Shown in pieces: positions 8,635 through 18,800 of a stretch of 49,114 bases of DNA. Made by a program: the position numbers and the translations under genes. The stretch's first letter is position 1, and every line of letters begins with the position of its first letter. Under the pieces are notes generated by a model. It was given only the letters and a program-made list of their open reading frames with translations. It was not told the origin of the DNA and did not search any database. The DNA lies in the NCBI RefSeq assembly GCF_016658545.1, contig NZ_JACVZC010000033.1, positions 1-49,114 of the forward strand. The letters are read 5' to 3'. The DNA comes from Pseudomonas sp. S37 (GTDB lineage: Bacteria; Pseudomonadota; Gammaproteobacteria; Pseudomonadales; Pseudomonadaceae).

Positions 8635-11600
8635 GTGTCTGAGCAACCTCTCGTCAGTATCGCCATCCCTGCTTACAACGCCGAGTTTTTCCGTGGCACG
8701 CTGGCCAGTGCGCTGGCCCAGGACTACCCGAATCTGGAACTTGTCATTTGCGACGACAGTGCCAGTGCCGAGATCGAGGCAATCTGCATTGAGCTGGGCA
8801 AGGACGCAGCAGTGCCATTGCGCTACAGGCGCAACCCGGCGCGGCTGGGTTTTGCGCGCAATTTGCTGAACTGCCTGGAACACTGCAACGGCGAGTTGGT
8901 CAAGTTCCTGTGCGACGACGACCTGTTGCTGGACAGCTGCATCAGCCGCCAGGCATCGGTCATGAGCCAGTGGCAGGATGTGCGCATGGTGATTGCCCAG
9001 CGCCTGGTCTGTTCCGCAGATGACATACTGCTGCCTTCGCGGGCGCTTAACAGTGTGATCGCGCCCTACAGTGCCGTGCTGTTCGGAACGGACCTGCTGG
9101 CAAGCATCGTCGACAATGTCCCCAATCTGTTCGGGGGGCTGAGCCATGCGCTGTTCCGCCGTGCCCAGGTCCAGGAATACCTGCCCCAGCTGGTGCAGGA
9201 GGGGCAGGGCTTCGCTGCGCGACTGGATCTGGCGTTGTACACCTGCCTATTGCGTCGTGGGCACCTTGCCAGCCTGGAGCAGGTATTGAGCGTCGAGCGT
9301 ATCCACGCCGGCCGCCTCAGCCATCATGTCAGCATGACCGAAGCTTACAAGGTCGAGACTCAGTGGCTGCAGCAGATGCTGTCAGCGCGCACCGGCGAGT
9401 CGGCACCTGCCAACGGCTGGGTGCGTTTCCTGCCGTTGGGCGCTTATGAAGGCGACCCTGCACAGGTTTGGGATGAGTTCGATATCCGCCGGTTCTACAC
9501 CAGCCAGGTTGCCAACTTCACCCAGCAGGTTGGCACTCACGCACTCAGCTTCGCCGAGATGTACAGCGAGTGGCTGGCGTGTCGAAACCTGTCAGCCGGG
9601 CAGTTGCGGTTGCTGCCCAAACGGATCGAGCAATGGCCTGCACAGCCCGCCATCGTACCGATCATTTCGTGCGCGGCGGGCGAGCAGGCTGCGTTGCGTG
9701 CAACCCTGGACAGCCTGGCTGTACAGTCTTACCCAGCCCGCCGGGTGCTGGTCCTGGCCCCCGACGCGTTCGACAGGGTGGAGGCGCCCGGCGTGCAGTA
9801 CCTGGCCGTGGGCGGCAATGATTTCGAGCGGATCAACAGTTGGCTGGCCAGCCCGGCGGTTGCCGACTGGATCCTGCTGATGCGCGCCGGTGACCGTTTG
9901 CAGCCGCATGCCTTGGTGATCATGGCCGAGCGTATGGCGCTGCGCAGCGAAAGCCTTTGCCTTTACAGCGACGAGGACACCTTCGACGACCTGGCCCCCG
10001 GCAACCCTATTTTCAAACCGGACTTCAACCTCGACCTGATGCGTAGCCTGCCCTATGTGGGGCGCACCCTCGCGTTCGATCGGGCGGCGCTGCAGGGGCT
10101 GGGCGGTTTCGATAGCCACTTCGCACGGCTGGCCCCGCAGGATGCGCTGTGGCGCCTGGTCGAGGCCCATGGCCTGCACGTGGTAGAGCACGTGGCCGAG
10201 ATGCTGGTGCAATGCGAATGTGGTTATGCAGACTGGGTGAGTGACCCACTTGGGCAAGCCGAGGCCCGCGGTGTGGTGGAGGCGCATCTGCGTCGTATCG
10301 GTATTGATGCGGTGGTGGAGGGCGTCGGCGGCAGCCTGGTCACCCGCGTGACCTACCAGCATGAACGGCAGGCCAGTGTGTCGATCCTGATCCAGGCAGG
10401 TAGCCAGCTGCAAGCACTCAGGCGCTGCGTCGAGTCGCTGTTTGAGCACACCGAGTACAGCCGCTTCGAGGTGCTGGTGATTGCCAGTGGTGACGAGCCT
10501 GCTGATGTAAATGCCTGGCTCAACGCCATGCGTGGGCTGGGCGACGGCCAGTTGCGGATCGTCGACGTCACGGCGCAGGGGCGCGCAGCCGCCCTGAACC
10601 AGGCCAGCCTCTGCGCACGGGGCGACTATCTGCTGTTGCTCGACAATGCCTGTGCACTGTTCGAGCGCCAGTGGCTGAGTGCCCTGATGAGTCACGCGCA
10701 GCGCCCAGAGGTAGGCTTGGTTGGCCCCATGATTTGTGCCGGCGATGGCAAGGTGGTTGGCGCAGGCCTGGTGCTTGGCCTTAATGGCGGCACGGCGGGC
10801 ACACCGTTCATGGGCGGCCTTTTCAGTGCCGATGGCTACATGGGCCGCCAGCGCCTGGTGCAGAACTGGAGTGCCCTGAGCCTGGACTGTCTGGTCATTC
10901 GGCGTGCGCTGTTCGACGAGTTGCAAGGCCTGGATGCGTCTGCTTTGCAAGTCGGGTTGTTCGACGCCGACTTTGGCTTGCGCGCCCGTGACAAAGGTTA
11001 CCTGGCGGTCTGGACGCCGTTTTCCCGGGTGCTCAAGTTGCCGGGTGACAGGGTGGAGGCTGTGTCAGATGAATGCGTGCAGGCCGACAAGGACGTGTTC
11101 TACGAACGCTGGTTGCACCGGATCGCCCGTGACCCGGCCTATAACGACAACCTCAGCCTCAAGCTTGCCAACTTCAATTTCGAGCCAGGGCTGCGCAGCG
11201 GATGGGACCCGTTCATTGCACGCGCAATGCCCTCCGTGCTGGCATTGCCTACCAACACCACAGCAATCGGGCATTACCGCGTCATCCACCCCTTCACGGA
11301 GCTTGAGCGTGCAGGCTGGATCCAGGGGCGGATCAACCATACAACGCCCGGGCTGATCGAGCTTGAACGCATGAAGCCCGATGTGATGATCCTGCAATGC
11401 CGTTATACCCCGGCCAATATCAAGGAAATCGAGCGGTTCAAGCGTTTTTCCAATGCCCGGCGCATCTATGAGCTGGACGATTACATCATCCAGCCGCCCA
11501 AAAAGAACGATCACGCTCGCAACCTGCCCGGCAATATCGGCGAGCTGGTCGCTACGGCCATTGCGTCTTGTGACCGCGTGGTGTGTTCCACAGAGCCTCT

Positions 11601-12213
11601 TGCTGACGCGCTTTCAAGCATGCATCGGGATATCCGTGTGGTGCCCAACATGCTGTCGGCCGAGCTGTGGGCGGGCATGTCCAGTCAGCGGCAGACCAGT
11701 GCCAGGCCCCGGGTGGGCTGGGCGGGTGGCACCAGCCACCGCGGTGACCTGGAGCTTTTGCTGGACGTGGTCAAGACCTTGGCCGATGAAGTCGACTGGG
11801 TGTTCTTTGGCATGTGCCCGGAGGCCTTGCAGCCTTACGTCAAGGAATTCCACAAGGCCATCAACATGGCCGAGTACCCGCAAAAGCTGGCCAGCCTGAA
11901 CCTCGACCTGGCATTGGCGCCGCTGGAGCAGAACCTGTTCAACGACTGCAAGAGCAACCTGCGCCTGCTCGAATACGGCGCTTGCGGCTTCCCGGTCATT
12001 TGTACTGATACCAAAGCCTATGCAGGCTACCTGCCTTGCACGCGGGTCAAGGACAACACCACTGAACAATGGCTGGATGCGATCCGCATGCACCTGGCCG
12101 ACCCACAGGCCAGCTATCGCCAGGGCGATGCCCTGCGTAACGCTGTGCTGCAAGACTACATGCTGATGCCGCACCATTTGCAGCATTGGGCCAACGCCTG
12201 GCTGGCGGACTGA
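8635..12213 (+). CDS. Giant modular glycosyltransferase, probable flagellin glycosyltransferase 1
   Basis: This 1192 aa protein appears to string together four glycosyltransferase modules. Residues about 5-230 are a GT2 fold (VSIAIPAYNAEFFRGTLASA) with an Asp triad at 94-96. Residues about 340-560 are a second GT2 module (LYSDEDTFDD near 443-452). Residues about 580-800 are a third (Asp670 in LLLLDNA, then HAQRPEVGLVG). Residues about 860-1192 are a GT4-like module with YELDDYI (945-951) and RVGWAGGTSHRGD (from 1026). Size and position after flgL resemble the Fgt1 flagellin glycosyltransferase of P. syringae. That link is from memory, and the acceptor and sugar are inferred. The GTG start at 8635 has only a weak AAGG before it. 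Confidence 0.88.
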   Translation: MSEQPLVSIAIPAYNAEFFRGTLASALAQDYPNLELVICDDSASAEIEAICIELGKDAAVPLRYRRNPARLGFARNLLNCLEHCNGELVKFLCDDDLLLDSCISRQASVMSQWQDVRMVIAQRLVCSADDILLPSRALNSVIAPYSAVLFGTDLLASIVDNVPNLFGGLSHALFRRAQVQEYLPQLVQEGQGFAARLDLALYTCLLRRGHLASLEQVLSVERIHAGRLSHHVSMTEAYKVETQWLQQMLSARTGESAPANGWVRFLPLGAYEGDPAQVWDEFDIRRFYTSQVANFTQQVGTHALSFAEMYSEWLACRNLSAGQLRLLPKRIEQWPAQPAIVPIISCAAGEQAALRATLDSLAVQSYPARRVLVLAPDAFDRVEAPGVQYLAVGGNDFERINSWLASPAVADWILLMRAGDRLQPHALVIMAERMALRSESLCLYSDEDTFDDLAPGNPIFKPDFNLDLMRSLPYVGRTLAFDRAALQGLGGFDSHFARLAPQDALWRLVEAHGLHVVEHVAEMLVQCECGYADWVSDPLGQAEARGVVEAHLRRIGIDAVVEGVGGSLVTRVTYQHERQASVSILIQAGSQLQALRRCVESLFEHTEYSRFEVLVIASGDEPADVNAWLNAMRGLGDGQLRIVDVTAQGRAAALNQASLCARGDYLLLLDNACALFERQWLSALMSHAQRPEVGLVGPMICAGDGKVVGAGLVLGLNGGTAGTPFMGGLFSADGYMGRQRLVQNWSALSLDCLVIRRALFDELQGLDASALQVGLFDADFGLRARDKGYLAVWTPFSRVLKLPGDRVEAVSDECVQADKDVFYERWLHRIARDPAYNDNLSLKLANFNFEPGLRSGWDPFIARAMPSVLALPTNTTAIGHYRVIHPFTELERAGWIQGRINHTTPGLIELERMKPDVMILQCRYTPANIKEIERFKRFSNARRIYELDDYIIQPPKKNDHARNLPGNIGELVATAIASCDRVVCSTEPLADALSSMHRDIRVVPNMLSAELWAGMSSQRQTSARPRVGWAGGTSHRGDLELLLDVVKTLADEVDWVFFGMCPEALQPYVKEFHKAINMAEYPQKLASLNLDLALAPLEQNLFNDCKSNLRLLEYGACGFPVICTDTKAYAGYLPCTRVKDNTTEQWLDAIRMHLADPQASYRQGDALRNAVLQDYMLMPHHLQHWANAWLAD

Positions 12214-12266
12214 ACCCCGGGCGCGGGCATGAGCCTGCGCGTGAACGATAACTGAACAGGTGCTTT

Positions 12267-15008
12267 ATGATCGAAACCGCAATCGGCTCGCGCAATGAGG
12301 TGACCGTGGTCCTGCTGGGGCAGGGTCAGGCGGCCAGCCGCGCACGTGCCCGGCACTACTATCAACAGGCCGGCGTGTCTTGTGTGGCGCTTGAAGCGCA
12401 GGCTTGCACGGCTGCGCAAGCCCTCGGCGAGTCGCTGAACCACGTGGCGACCGCGTACGTCGTGCTGGCACTGGATACTGATTTCGTTTTGGCGTCTGCG
12501 CTGGATAACGCCGCCACGTGCCTGCATGCCCAGCCTGAAGTTGTCGCTGCGCAAGGCTATGCGTTGGGCTATGCGTCGACCAGTGACCAGGTTGCGTACT
12601 ACCGGATCGGCGTGCCCTTCGAGCCTGCAGCATCGAGCGACGGCCGGGCCAGGCTCGCCCAGTATGCCAATGCCGGGCAGTATGCCTGGCGGGCGGTGAT
12701 GCGTTTGTCCACCCTGCAAACCGCGTTGGCGGAGTTGCCTGGCGATCTGGATCTGGCCGGTTTGCAGGTGGCCCTGTCGTTCGCCATTCTGGCCCAGGGG
12801 CCTGTCGCGTATTTGCCGCAGACCGGCGTGGTAGCCGAGCATGCCTCTGCTGCCTGCACCCAGGTCGTCCGCGATGAGCGCCTGGCCCGGTTGGTGCGCA
12901 CATTGCGCAATTGGGACGCCGACCACTATGGGCTCTGCGCCGACCCGGAGGGCTTCGACGTCCTCAACCAGTTCGTGCGTAACACCTATGATGCTGATGC
13001 TGCACCGTTGATCTTTACCTCCCACTGGCGCAGCGTGATCGATGATCCTGAGCGCGAATTCGAATCGCGCCAGGAGGTGGGGCTGCCCTATTACAACAGC
13101 GCGCTCTTCGCGGAACTGACAGCGCTGGAGTTCCTCAGCCATGCCTGGCCGACCGGTGCCGCGCACCGGCATGCCCTGGAGGGTATCTGGGTGCGCCAGC
13201 GCGACCTGCTTCAGCAGCACCCCAACGATACGCCACAGAGCCTGCTGCACCGCTACTGGCAAGCCTTGGCCTTGAGCCGGTTCAATGCGCAAGTGTGCCG
13301 CAGGCTGTTGCCGATGCTTGCCGGCGACGCTGACGCAGTGCCTGCCGCAGAGCTGGTTGGCTGGCTTGCGCGCCTTGAGCAAGTGCCCGGTATTGCAAGC
13401 CACTCGGACCTGGAGGACACACCGTCCGGTCAGGTGATCGCCGCAGTCGCCGCCGGCACCCCGGATGAGGCCGGGCGCCAGCGCGTTCTGGCGCATCTGG
13501 GCAAGCACCCCGCTGCGCAGATCGCCTTCGTGGTGCTGGACCTGCAAAATGACGATGAGGCGCTGCAAGCCACCTTCGACAGCCTGCTGGCCAGCGGCCT
13601 GCGCAACTTCAAGCTGCTGGTGCTCAAGGCTGGCAAACCGCCTGCCATCACCACTGCACGCGATACCTTGCATTTCATTCACGTCAGTGAAAGCAACTGG
13701 GTCACGCACCTCAACCAGGCCATTCGCCAGTTGCCGAGCGAGTGGCTGATGCTGCTGCAAGCAGGCGACGTATTGCTTGCCGGTGGTCTGTTGCGCCTGG
13801 CAGTGGAACTGACAGAGGCTCCGGCCTGCCAGGCGATTGCGGCCAATGAAGTGCAGCGCGACGGTGAAGGGCGGCTGCACAGCGTGGTACGCCCCGGGGC
13901 TGACCTGGACCTTCTGCGCAGTCAGCCGGGGCTGATGTCGCGGCACTGGCTGGTGCGTCGCCAAGCGGTTATTGACCTGGGTGGCTATGGTGAGGCCTGT
14001 CGCAACGCGCTTGAGCTCGACCTGCTGCTGCGGTTGGTCGAAGCGCAGGGGCTTGCTTGCCTGGCACACATGGACGACTTCCTGGTGATCGGTCAGCAGG
14101 CTTCGCCGGCACTGCTCAAGGATGCATTTTCGGTGCTCAGCAAGCACCTGACGCAACTGGGCTACCGCAGCCAGATCAGCAGCCATGGCAGCTCGGGCCT
14201 GGTGGTCGACTACCGACTCGACAGCACGCCGCTGGTCAGCATTCTGCTGGCGTTCGAGGGTGACGTTGGGCAATTGCAGGCATGCCTGGCCTCGGTGCTG
14301 CAGCGCACCCGCTACCCACGCTTCGAGATACTGCTGGCCTGTGCCAGCGACCAGTTCGATATCGAAGGTGTGGCGGGTAAGGCGTTGGCCGGCCGCGTCC
14401 GGCTGCTGGGGGGCGACCCGGGGGCTTCACGGGAAGCGCTGTTGAACCTGGCGGCCCGGCACGCCCGCGGCGAATACCTGCTGCTGCTGTCGGCGCGTTG
14501 CAACGTGGTCACGCCAGCCTGGATCGAGTGCTTGCTCAACGAAGCCCAGCGCCCGGAGGTTGGCGTGGTGGGTGCGCGCCTGCTCGCCGAGGACGGCCGC
14601 GTCGCCCATGCCGGTTATGAGCTGCTTGCCGGCAACCAGGTGTATCTGCCATGGCGTGGGCTGACGGCTGAGCAAGTCGCCGGGGATAGCTGGGCATCGT
14701 CGGTGCGCAGCTGTGCAGCGGTATCGGCTGATTGCCTCATGTTGCGCAAGGCAGTGTTCGAAGCCTGCGAAGGCTTGCAGGCTGTGCCGGGTGCCGATAT
14801 CAACCTGTGTCTGGCGGTCAGGGAGGCTGGCCTGATGGTGCTGTGGACACCGCGTTCGCAGTTGCTGGTCAGCCCGGCGACGCTGCCTGATGACAACCTG
14901 GGCGAGGCACTGGCGGCGCGCTGGCCAGCGGCTTTCAATGGCCAGCTGCAGTTCGGCCACGGTCAGGTACCTGCTGCCAGCCTGGATTGGCTGACCCAGC
15001 TGGGGTAA
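12267..15008 (+). CDS. Modular glycosyltransferase, probable flagellin glycosyltransferase 2
   Basis: This 913 aa protein is related to its neighbours at 8635 and 15863 but differs in its modules. The N-terminal part (about 1-420) contains ALDTDFVLASALDNAATCL, reminiscent of a glycosyltransferase group that carries an Asp-x-Asp-Phe motif, and is not found in the other two. Residues about 470-640 and 650-860 resemble the GT2 modules of the first protein, including EAQRPEVGVVG. In the last module the position that holds Asp670 in the first protein is Ser742 (LLLLSARC), so that module may be catalytically inactive. It lacks the GT4-like C-terminal module. An intrinsic terminator follows at 15028. 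The role in flagellin glycosylation is inferred from location. Confidence 0.82.
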   Translation: MIETAIGSRNEVTVVLLGQGQAASRARARHYYQQAGVSCVALEAQACTAAQALGESLNHVATAYVVLALDTDFVLASALDNAATCLHAQPEVVAAQGYALGYASTSDQVAYYRIGVPFEPAASSDGRARLAQYANAGQYAWRAVMRLSTLQTALAELPGDLDLAGLQVALSFAILAQGPVAYLPQTGVVAEHASAACTQVVRDERLARLVRTLRNWDADHYGLCADPEGFDVLNQFVRNTYDADAAPLIFTSHWRSVIDDPEREFESRQEVGLPYYNSALFAELTALEFLSHAWPTGAAHRHALEGIWVRQRDLLQQHPNDTPQSLLHRYWQALALSRFNAQVCRRLLPMLAGDADAVPAAELVGWLARLEQVPGIASHSDLEDTPSGQVIAAVAAGTPDEAGRQRVLAHLGKHPAAQIAFVVLDLQNDDEALQATFDSLLASGLRNFKLLVLKAGKPPAITTARDTLHFIHVSESNWVTHLNQAIRQLPSEWLMLLQAGDVLLAGGLLRLAVELTEAPACQAIAANEVQRDGEGRLHSVVRPGADLDLLRSQPGLMSRHWLVRRQAVIDLGGYGEACRNALELDLLLRLVEAQGLACLAHMDDFLVIGQQASPALLKDAFSVLSKHLTQLGYRSQISSHGSSGLVVDYRLDSTPLVSILLAFEGDVGQLQACLASVLQRTRYPRFEILLACASDQFDIEGVAGKALAGRVRLLGGDPGASREALLNLAARHARGEYLLLLSARCNVVTPAWIECLLNEAQRPEVGVVGARLLAEDGRVAHAGYELLAGNQVYLPWRGLTAEQVAGDSWASSVRSCAAVSADCLMLRKAVFEACEGLQAVPGADINLCLAVREAGLMVLWTPRSQLLVSPATLPDDNLGEALAARWPAAFNGQLQFGHGQVPAASLDWLTQLG

Positions 15009-15027
15009 CTGGCGCGAGATTTGCTAC

Positions 15028-15053
15028 AACCGGGCTCAAGGCCCGGTTTTTTT
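15028..15053 (+). terminator. Intrinsic terminator after glycosyltransferase 2
   Basis: A perfect 6-bp GC stem, CCGGGC (15030-15035) and GCCCGG (15041-15046), with a 5-base loop is followed by seven T (15047-15053). It lies 22 bases after the second glycosyltransferase and before the WbqC-family gene, so it should divide the island into two transcription units or attenuate the downstream genes. Confidence 0.88.
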
Positions 15054-15116
15054 ATGTCTGATGGCAAATTATTGACAGGCGGGGGCCGGATTCTCGAGCG
15101 CTGGGCGGGGTCAAGC

Positions 15117-15812
15117 ATGCAAAAGAAAGTGGCTGTACTGCAGTCGAACTACATCCCGTGGAAGGGTTACTTCGATCTGATCCGAAGTGTCGATGCCTTC
15201 GTGTTCTACGACGATGTGCAGTACACCCGTCAGGACTGGCGCAACCGCAACATGATCAAGACTGCCCAGGGCGGGCAGTGGCTGACTATCGCAGTCAAAG
15301 GCGGCTTCGGGCAGTTGATCAACGAAGTGCAGGTCAGCAACCCGAACTGGGCCGAAAAGCACTGGAAATCCATTGCGATGAATTACCGGCGCGCCAGCTG
15401 TTTCAGCGAAATGGAAACCCGGATCCGCACGTTGTACGAGCAGGCTGCGGGCCTGACTCACCTGTCCCACATAAACCAGTTGCTGATTGCCGGCTTGTGC
15501 CCCTTGCTGGGTGTGCACACGCCGTTGTACCGCTCCGAAGAGCTGGGCCAGGTGGAAGGCCGCAACGAGCGGTTGATCCACCTGTGCCAGCGCTTACAGG
15601 CCAGCGACTACCTGTCCGGGCCGGCGGCCAGCTGCTATCTGGACCAGGCTGCGTTTGCTGCGGCAGGGGTTGGTTTGTCCTACATGAGTTACGAAGGCTA
15701 CCACGAGTACCCGCAACTGTACGGCGAATTCCAGCACGCGGTCAGCGTGATCGACCTGCTGTTCAACACGGGTGCGGATGCCCCGGCTTTCATGGAACGA
15801 CGGGGCTCCTGA
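15117..15812 (+). CDS. WbqC-family protein
   Basis: A 231 aa protein of the WbqC family, which occurs in O-antigen and other surface-glycan clusters. It has the family's N-terminal blocks SNYIPWKGYFD (10-20) and YDDVQYTRQDWRNRN (31-45). The biochemical function is not established. A role in adding an acyl group such as glycine to an amino sugar has been suggested for relatives. The start was placed at ATG 15117 because homology begins there; the reading from 15021 would run through the terminator at 15028. A TTGACA at 15072 could be a -35 element, but no convincing -10 follows. Confidence 0.85.
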   Translation: MQKKVAVLQSNYIPWKGYFDLIRSVDAFVFYDDVQYTRQDWRNRNMIKTAQGGQWLTIAVKGGFGQLINEVQVSNPNWAEKHWKSIAMNYRRASCFSEMETRIRTLYEQAAGLTHLSHINQLLIAGLCPLLGVHTPLYRSEELGQVEGRNERLIHLCQRLQASDYLSGPAASCYLDQAAFAAAGVGLSYMSYEGYHEYPQLYGEFQHAVSVIDLLFNTGADAPAFMERRGS

Positions 15813-15862
15813 CGGCTCGCCGCCCGGGTTGGCCCTTTCTGAACTGAACTTGGAGTTCAATG

Positions 15863-18800
15863 ATGTCGAATGCTACGCAGCCGGATGCTCAACCTCACGA
15901 TCAGGCACTGGTGCGTTTGAAGTTGATGTTCGCCAAGCCGGAACATCCCTATTACATTCTTGCGCCGAGCTACCGAGAGACGTCGTCCGGTATTGTCTCG
16001 CTGCATTACCTCTGCCATCTGCTCAACCTGAATGGGCGTGAGGCCTACCTGTGCGGTACGACGGAGATCAACCCGGAACTGAAAACGCCGGTGCTTGACG
16101 CTGCGGTTGCCGAGCGCCACCGGGCTGCGGGTAAAGTGCCGATTGCGGTGTATCCGGAAGTGATCTCTGGCAACCCGCTCAACCTGCCGGTGGTGGCGCG
16201 CTTTTTACTGAACTTCGAGGGTTTCATTTCGGGCAAGCCCATGGATGCCCGGGTTGATGACCTGTTGTTCTATTACGCCCCCCGTCTTGCCGAACACCGT
16301 GGCAGTACCGGTGGCGATCTGCTGTGCCTGCCGACCATCGATATCGAGATGTTCTGCCCGAGTGCTTCTGACGGCCCACGGCAGGACTGTTATCTCTACC
16401 AGAACCGCCATCCACTGGCGTCGATCGACTACAGCCTGCTGCCTGCCGATATCAAACTGTTGAGCATTGCCAATGCCCTGACGCTGCCTGAACTGGCCGC
16501 CGTCTTGCGCACGGCGCAAGTGCTGTATACCTACGAATGGTCGATGACCTGCGTGATGGCCGTGCTCTGTGGTTGCCCGGTGATTTTCATGCCCGGCCAG
16601 GGCATTGACCGCACATTCCTGGAAAACAGCTTCTTCGGCTGCATCGGCTTTGCCATGCTCGATGAGCCCGATGCCGTCGCGCTGGCCAGGTCCAGCCTGG
16701 ATCAGGCATTGCCCCGTTATGTCGAGCGCACTGCGCCGTTCTGGCAGCAACTGGATGTGTTTATCGACAAGACCCAGCTCGCCGCGCGGCGTGAAGCAGC
16801 CGGCAACCGGTTGGGTGCGCTCGACTGGTTGCGCCAGCGTTATCCGCAGCCGGCTCAGCTGAAAGTGCTCAACGAGCGATTGGCCAAGCCGGCCGGTCCG
16901 CGTCTGGCGGTACTGGTGATCGACAACGGTGATTCGGCGGCGTTGGCCGAGACCCTGCACAGCCTTGCGCACGGCTTGTACCAGCAGGCACAGGTGACCG
17001 TGCTGGGTGGCGCCGAACTGCCGGGTGCCAGTGTGCGCTGGTTGCCATGCGACCCGCTGCAGCCTGTGGCACAGATCAACGACTGGCTGGCCCTGAGCGA
17101 CTGCGACTGGTTCATGGTGGTCGAGGCCGGGGTGAGTTTTATCGCCAGTGGCCTGCTGATGACTGCCGTACACCTGCTGGATACGCCTGCACAGTGCCTG
17201 GCGGTATACGCTGATGAAGCACGCCGTCGCGAGGAGGGTGCGGTTGAACTGCACCTGAGGCCGGACCTTGGCCTGGACTTGCTGCTGGCGACCCCGGCGG
17301 CCATGTCCCCGCACTGGTGGTACCGGCGCGAAGCCGTCGTGGCCCAAGGTGGCTTCGATCATGCCGGCGGTCGTGCGTTTGAGCTGGCGTATCAGTTGCG
17401 CCTGCTCGTCGAGCAGGGGCCCGGCTGCGTGGGCCATGTGAGCGAACCGCTGCTGATCGGCCAGGCAAGGCTGGAAGGGCGCTGCACTGATGAGCAGTCG
17501 GTCATCCTGGCCCACCTGCAGGCGCGCGGTTACCCGGCTGCCCGGGTGATGCCGGTCGACGTAGGCGCCGGCGCGTACCGCATCGATTACGGCCATCAAA
17601 CGCCAGCCTCGGTCAGCATCCTGATCTACCTGGACGGCGAACTGCAGCAGTTCCAGCAGTGCCTGGAAAGCCTGCTGGCGCAGACCGCCCATGCCGATTA
17701 CCAGGTGCTGTTGATCGAGCCCGGTAGCGCAGCTCCGGCGTTGTTGGCCTGGCTGGAGATGATCGAGCAACTGGACGACCGTCGGGTTCAGGTGCTTCGT
17801 TTCATGCCCGGGCAGCCGCGTGCGGCCATGTGCAACGCGGCGGCGCAGGAGGCAACCGGTGAGTATCTGGTCTGGCTCGATGTGCACAGCCGTGTGCTCG
17901 AGCGCGGTTGGCTGCATGCGTTGCTCAATCATGCCCAGCGCCCCGAGGTCGGCGCCGTGGGGGGCAAGTTGCTTGATCGCGACGGCAAAGTCCGCCAGGC
18001 AGGCCTGATACTGGGGCAGGCCGGTACAGTCGGGCCGGCGTATGCAGGTTGGAACGCCACAGCCCCGGGCTGGCTGGGGCAGCTGTGGCTGGAGCGCAAC
18101 TGCCCTGCGGTTGGCGGTGCGTGCCTGATGCTGCGCCGGGAGCTGTTCATCGAGGCCGGCGGCTTCGACGCGGATCCGCTCATGGCGCCTTGGGCCGATG
18201 TCGACTTGTGCCTGAGGCTGGTGCGAGGCGGCTACCTGAACGTCTGGACGCCTTATGCCCGGCTGTTGCTTGATGACAGCCCCACCCCGCAGCCGGACCC
18301 TGAGCAGGAAGACGCGCTGTACGCACGGTGGTTGCCACAGCTGGCCAGCGACGCTGGCTACAACAGCAACTTCTCGCTGCGCAACGGCGAGGGCTTAACC
18401 CTGGAAAACAACGGTTTCAGCTGGCGCCCGTTGAAAGGCTGCGTGCCAAGCGTACTCGCCTGCGCGGCTGATCAGCAGCAAGCGGGCCGCTCGCGGGTAA
18501 TCCAGCCATTCAAGGCGCTGCGTGACAGTGGCAGCCTGGAAGGGGGGCTGAGTGCTGGCCTGCCAACCCTCGTGGAGATCGAGCGCCTGCAGCCTGCGAG
18601 CGTGATCCTTCAGCGACCGCTGGGTGATGCCGGGCTTTCGGCGTTGCGCCGCCTGCGGGCGTTTTCCCAGGCATTCAAGGTCTATGACCTGGACGGTTAC
18701 TTGCCGGAAATGAACATTTCCGGTGGTTGGGACGCAGACGAGCTGATGCAACGGCTGCGCCTGGGGATGATGCACGCTGACCGTGTGCTGGTCGCCAGTC

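Noticed and set aside
12156..14273. A 705-residue minus-strand reading frame across the second glycosyltransferase gene.
   Set aside because: It mirrors the + strand gene, has no recognisable motif, and is Gln/Arg/His-rich as expected for an antisense shadow.
15072..15100. TTGACA before the WbqC-family gene as a sigma-70 promoter.
   Set aside because: The -35 is perfect, but no -10-like hexamer lies 16-18 bases downstream (CGAGCG is found), so it is not annotated as a promoter.
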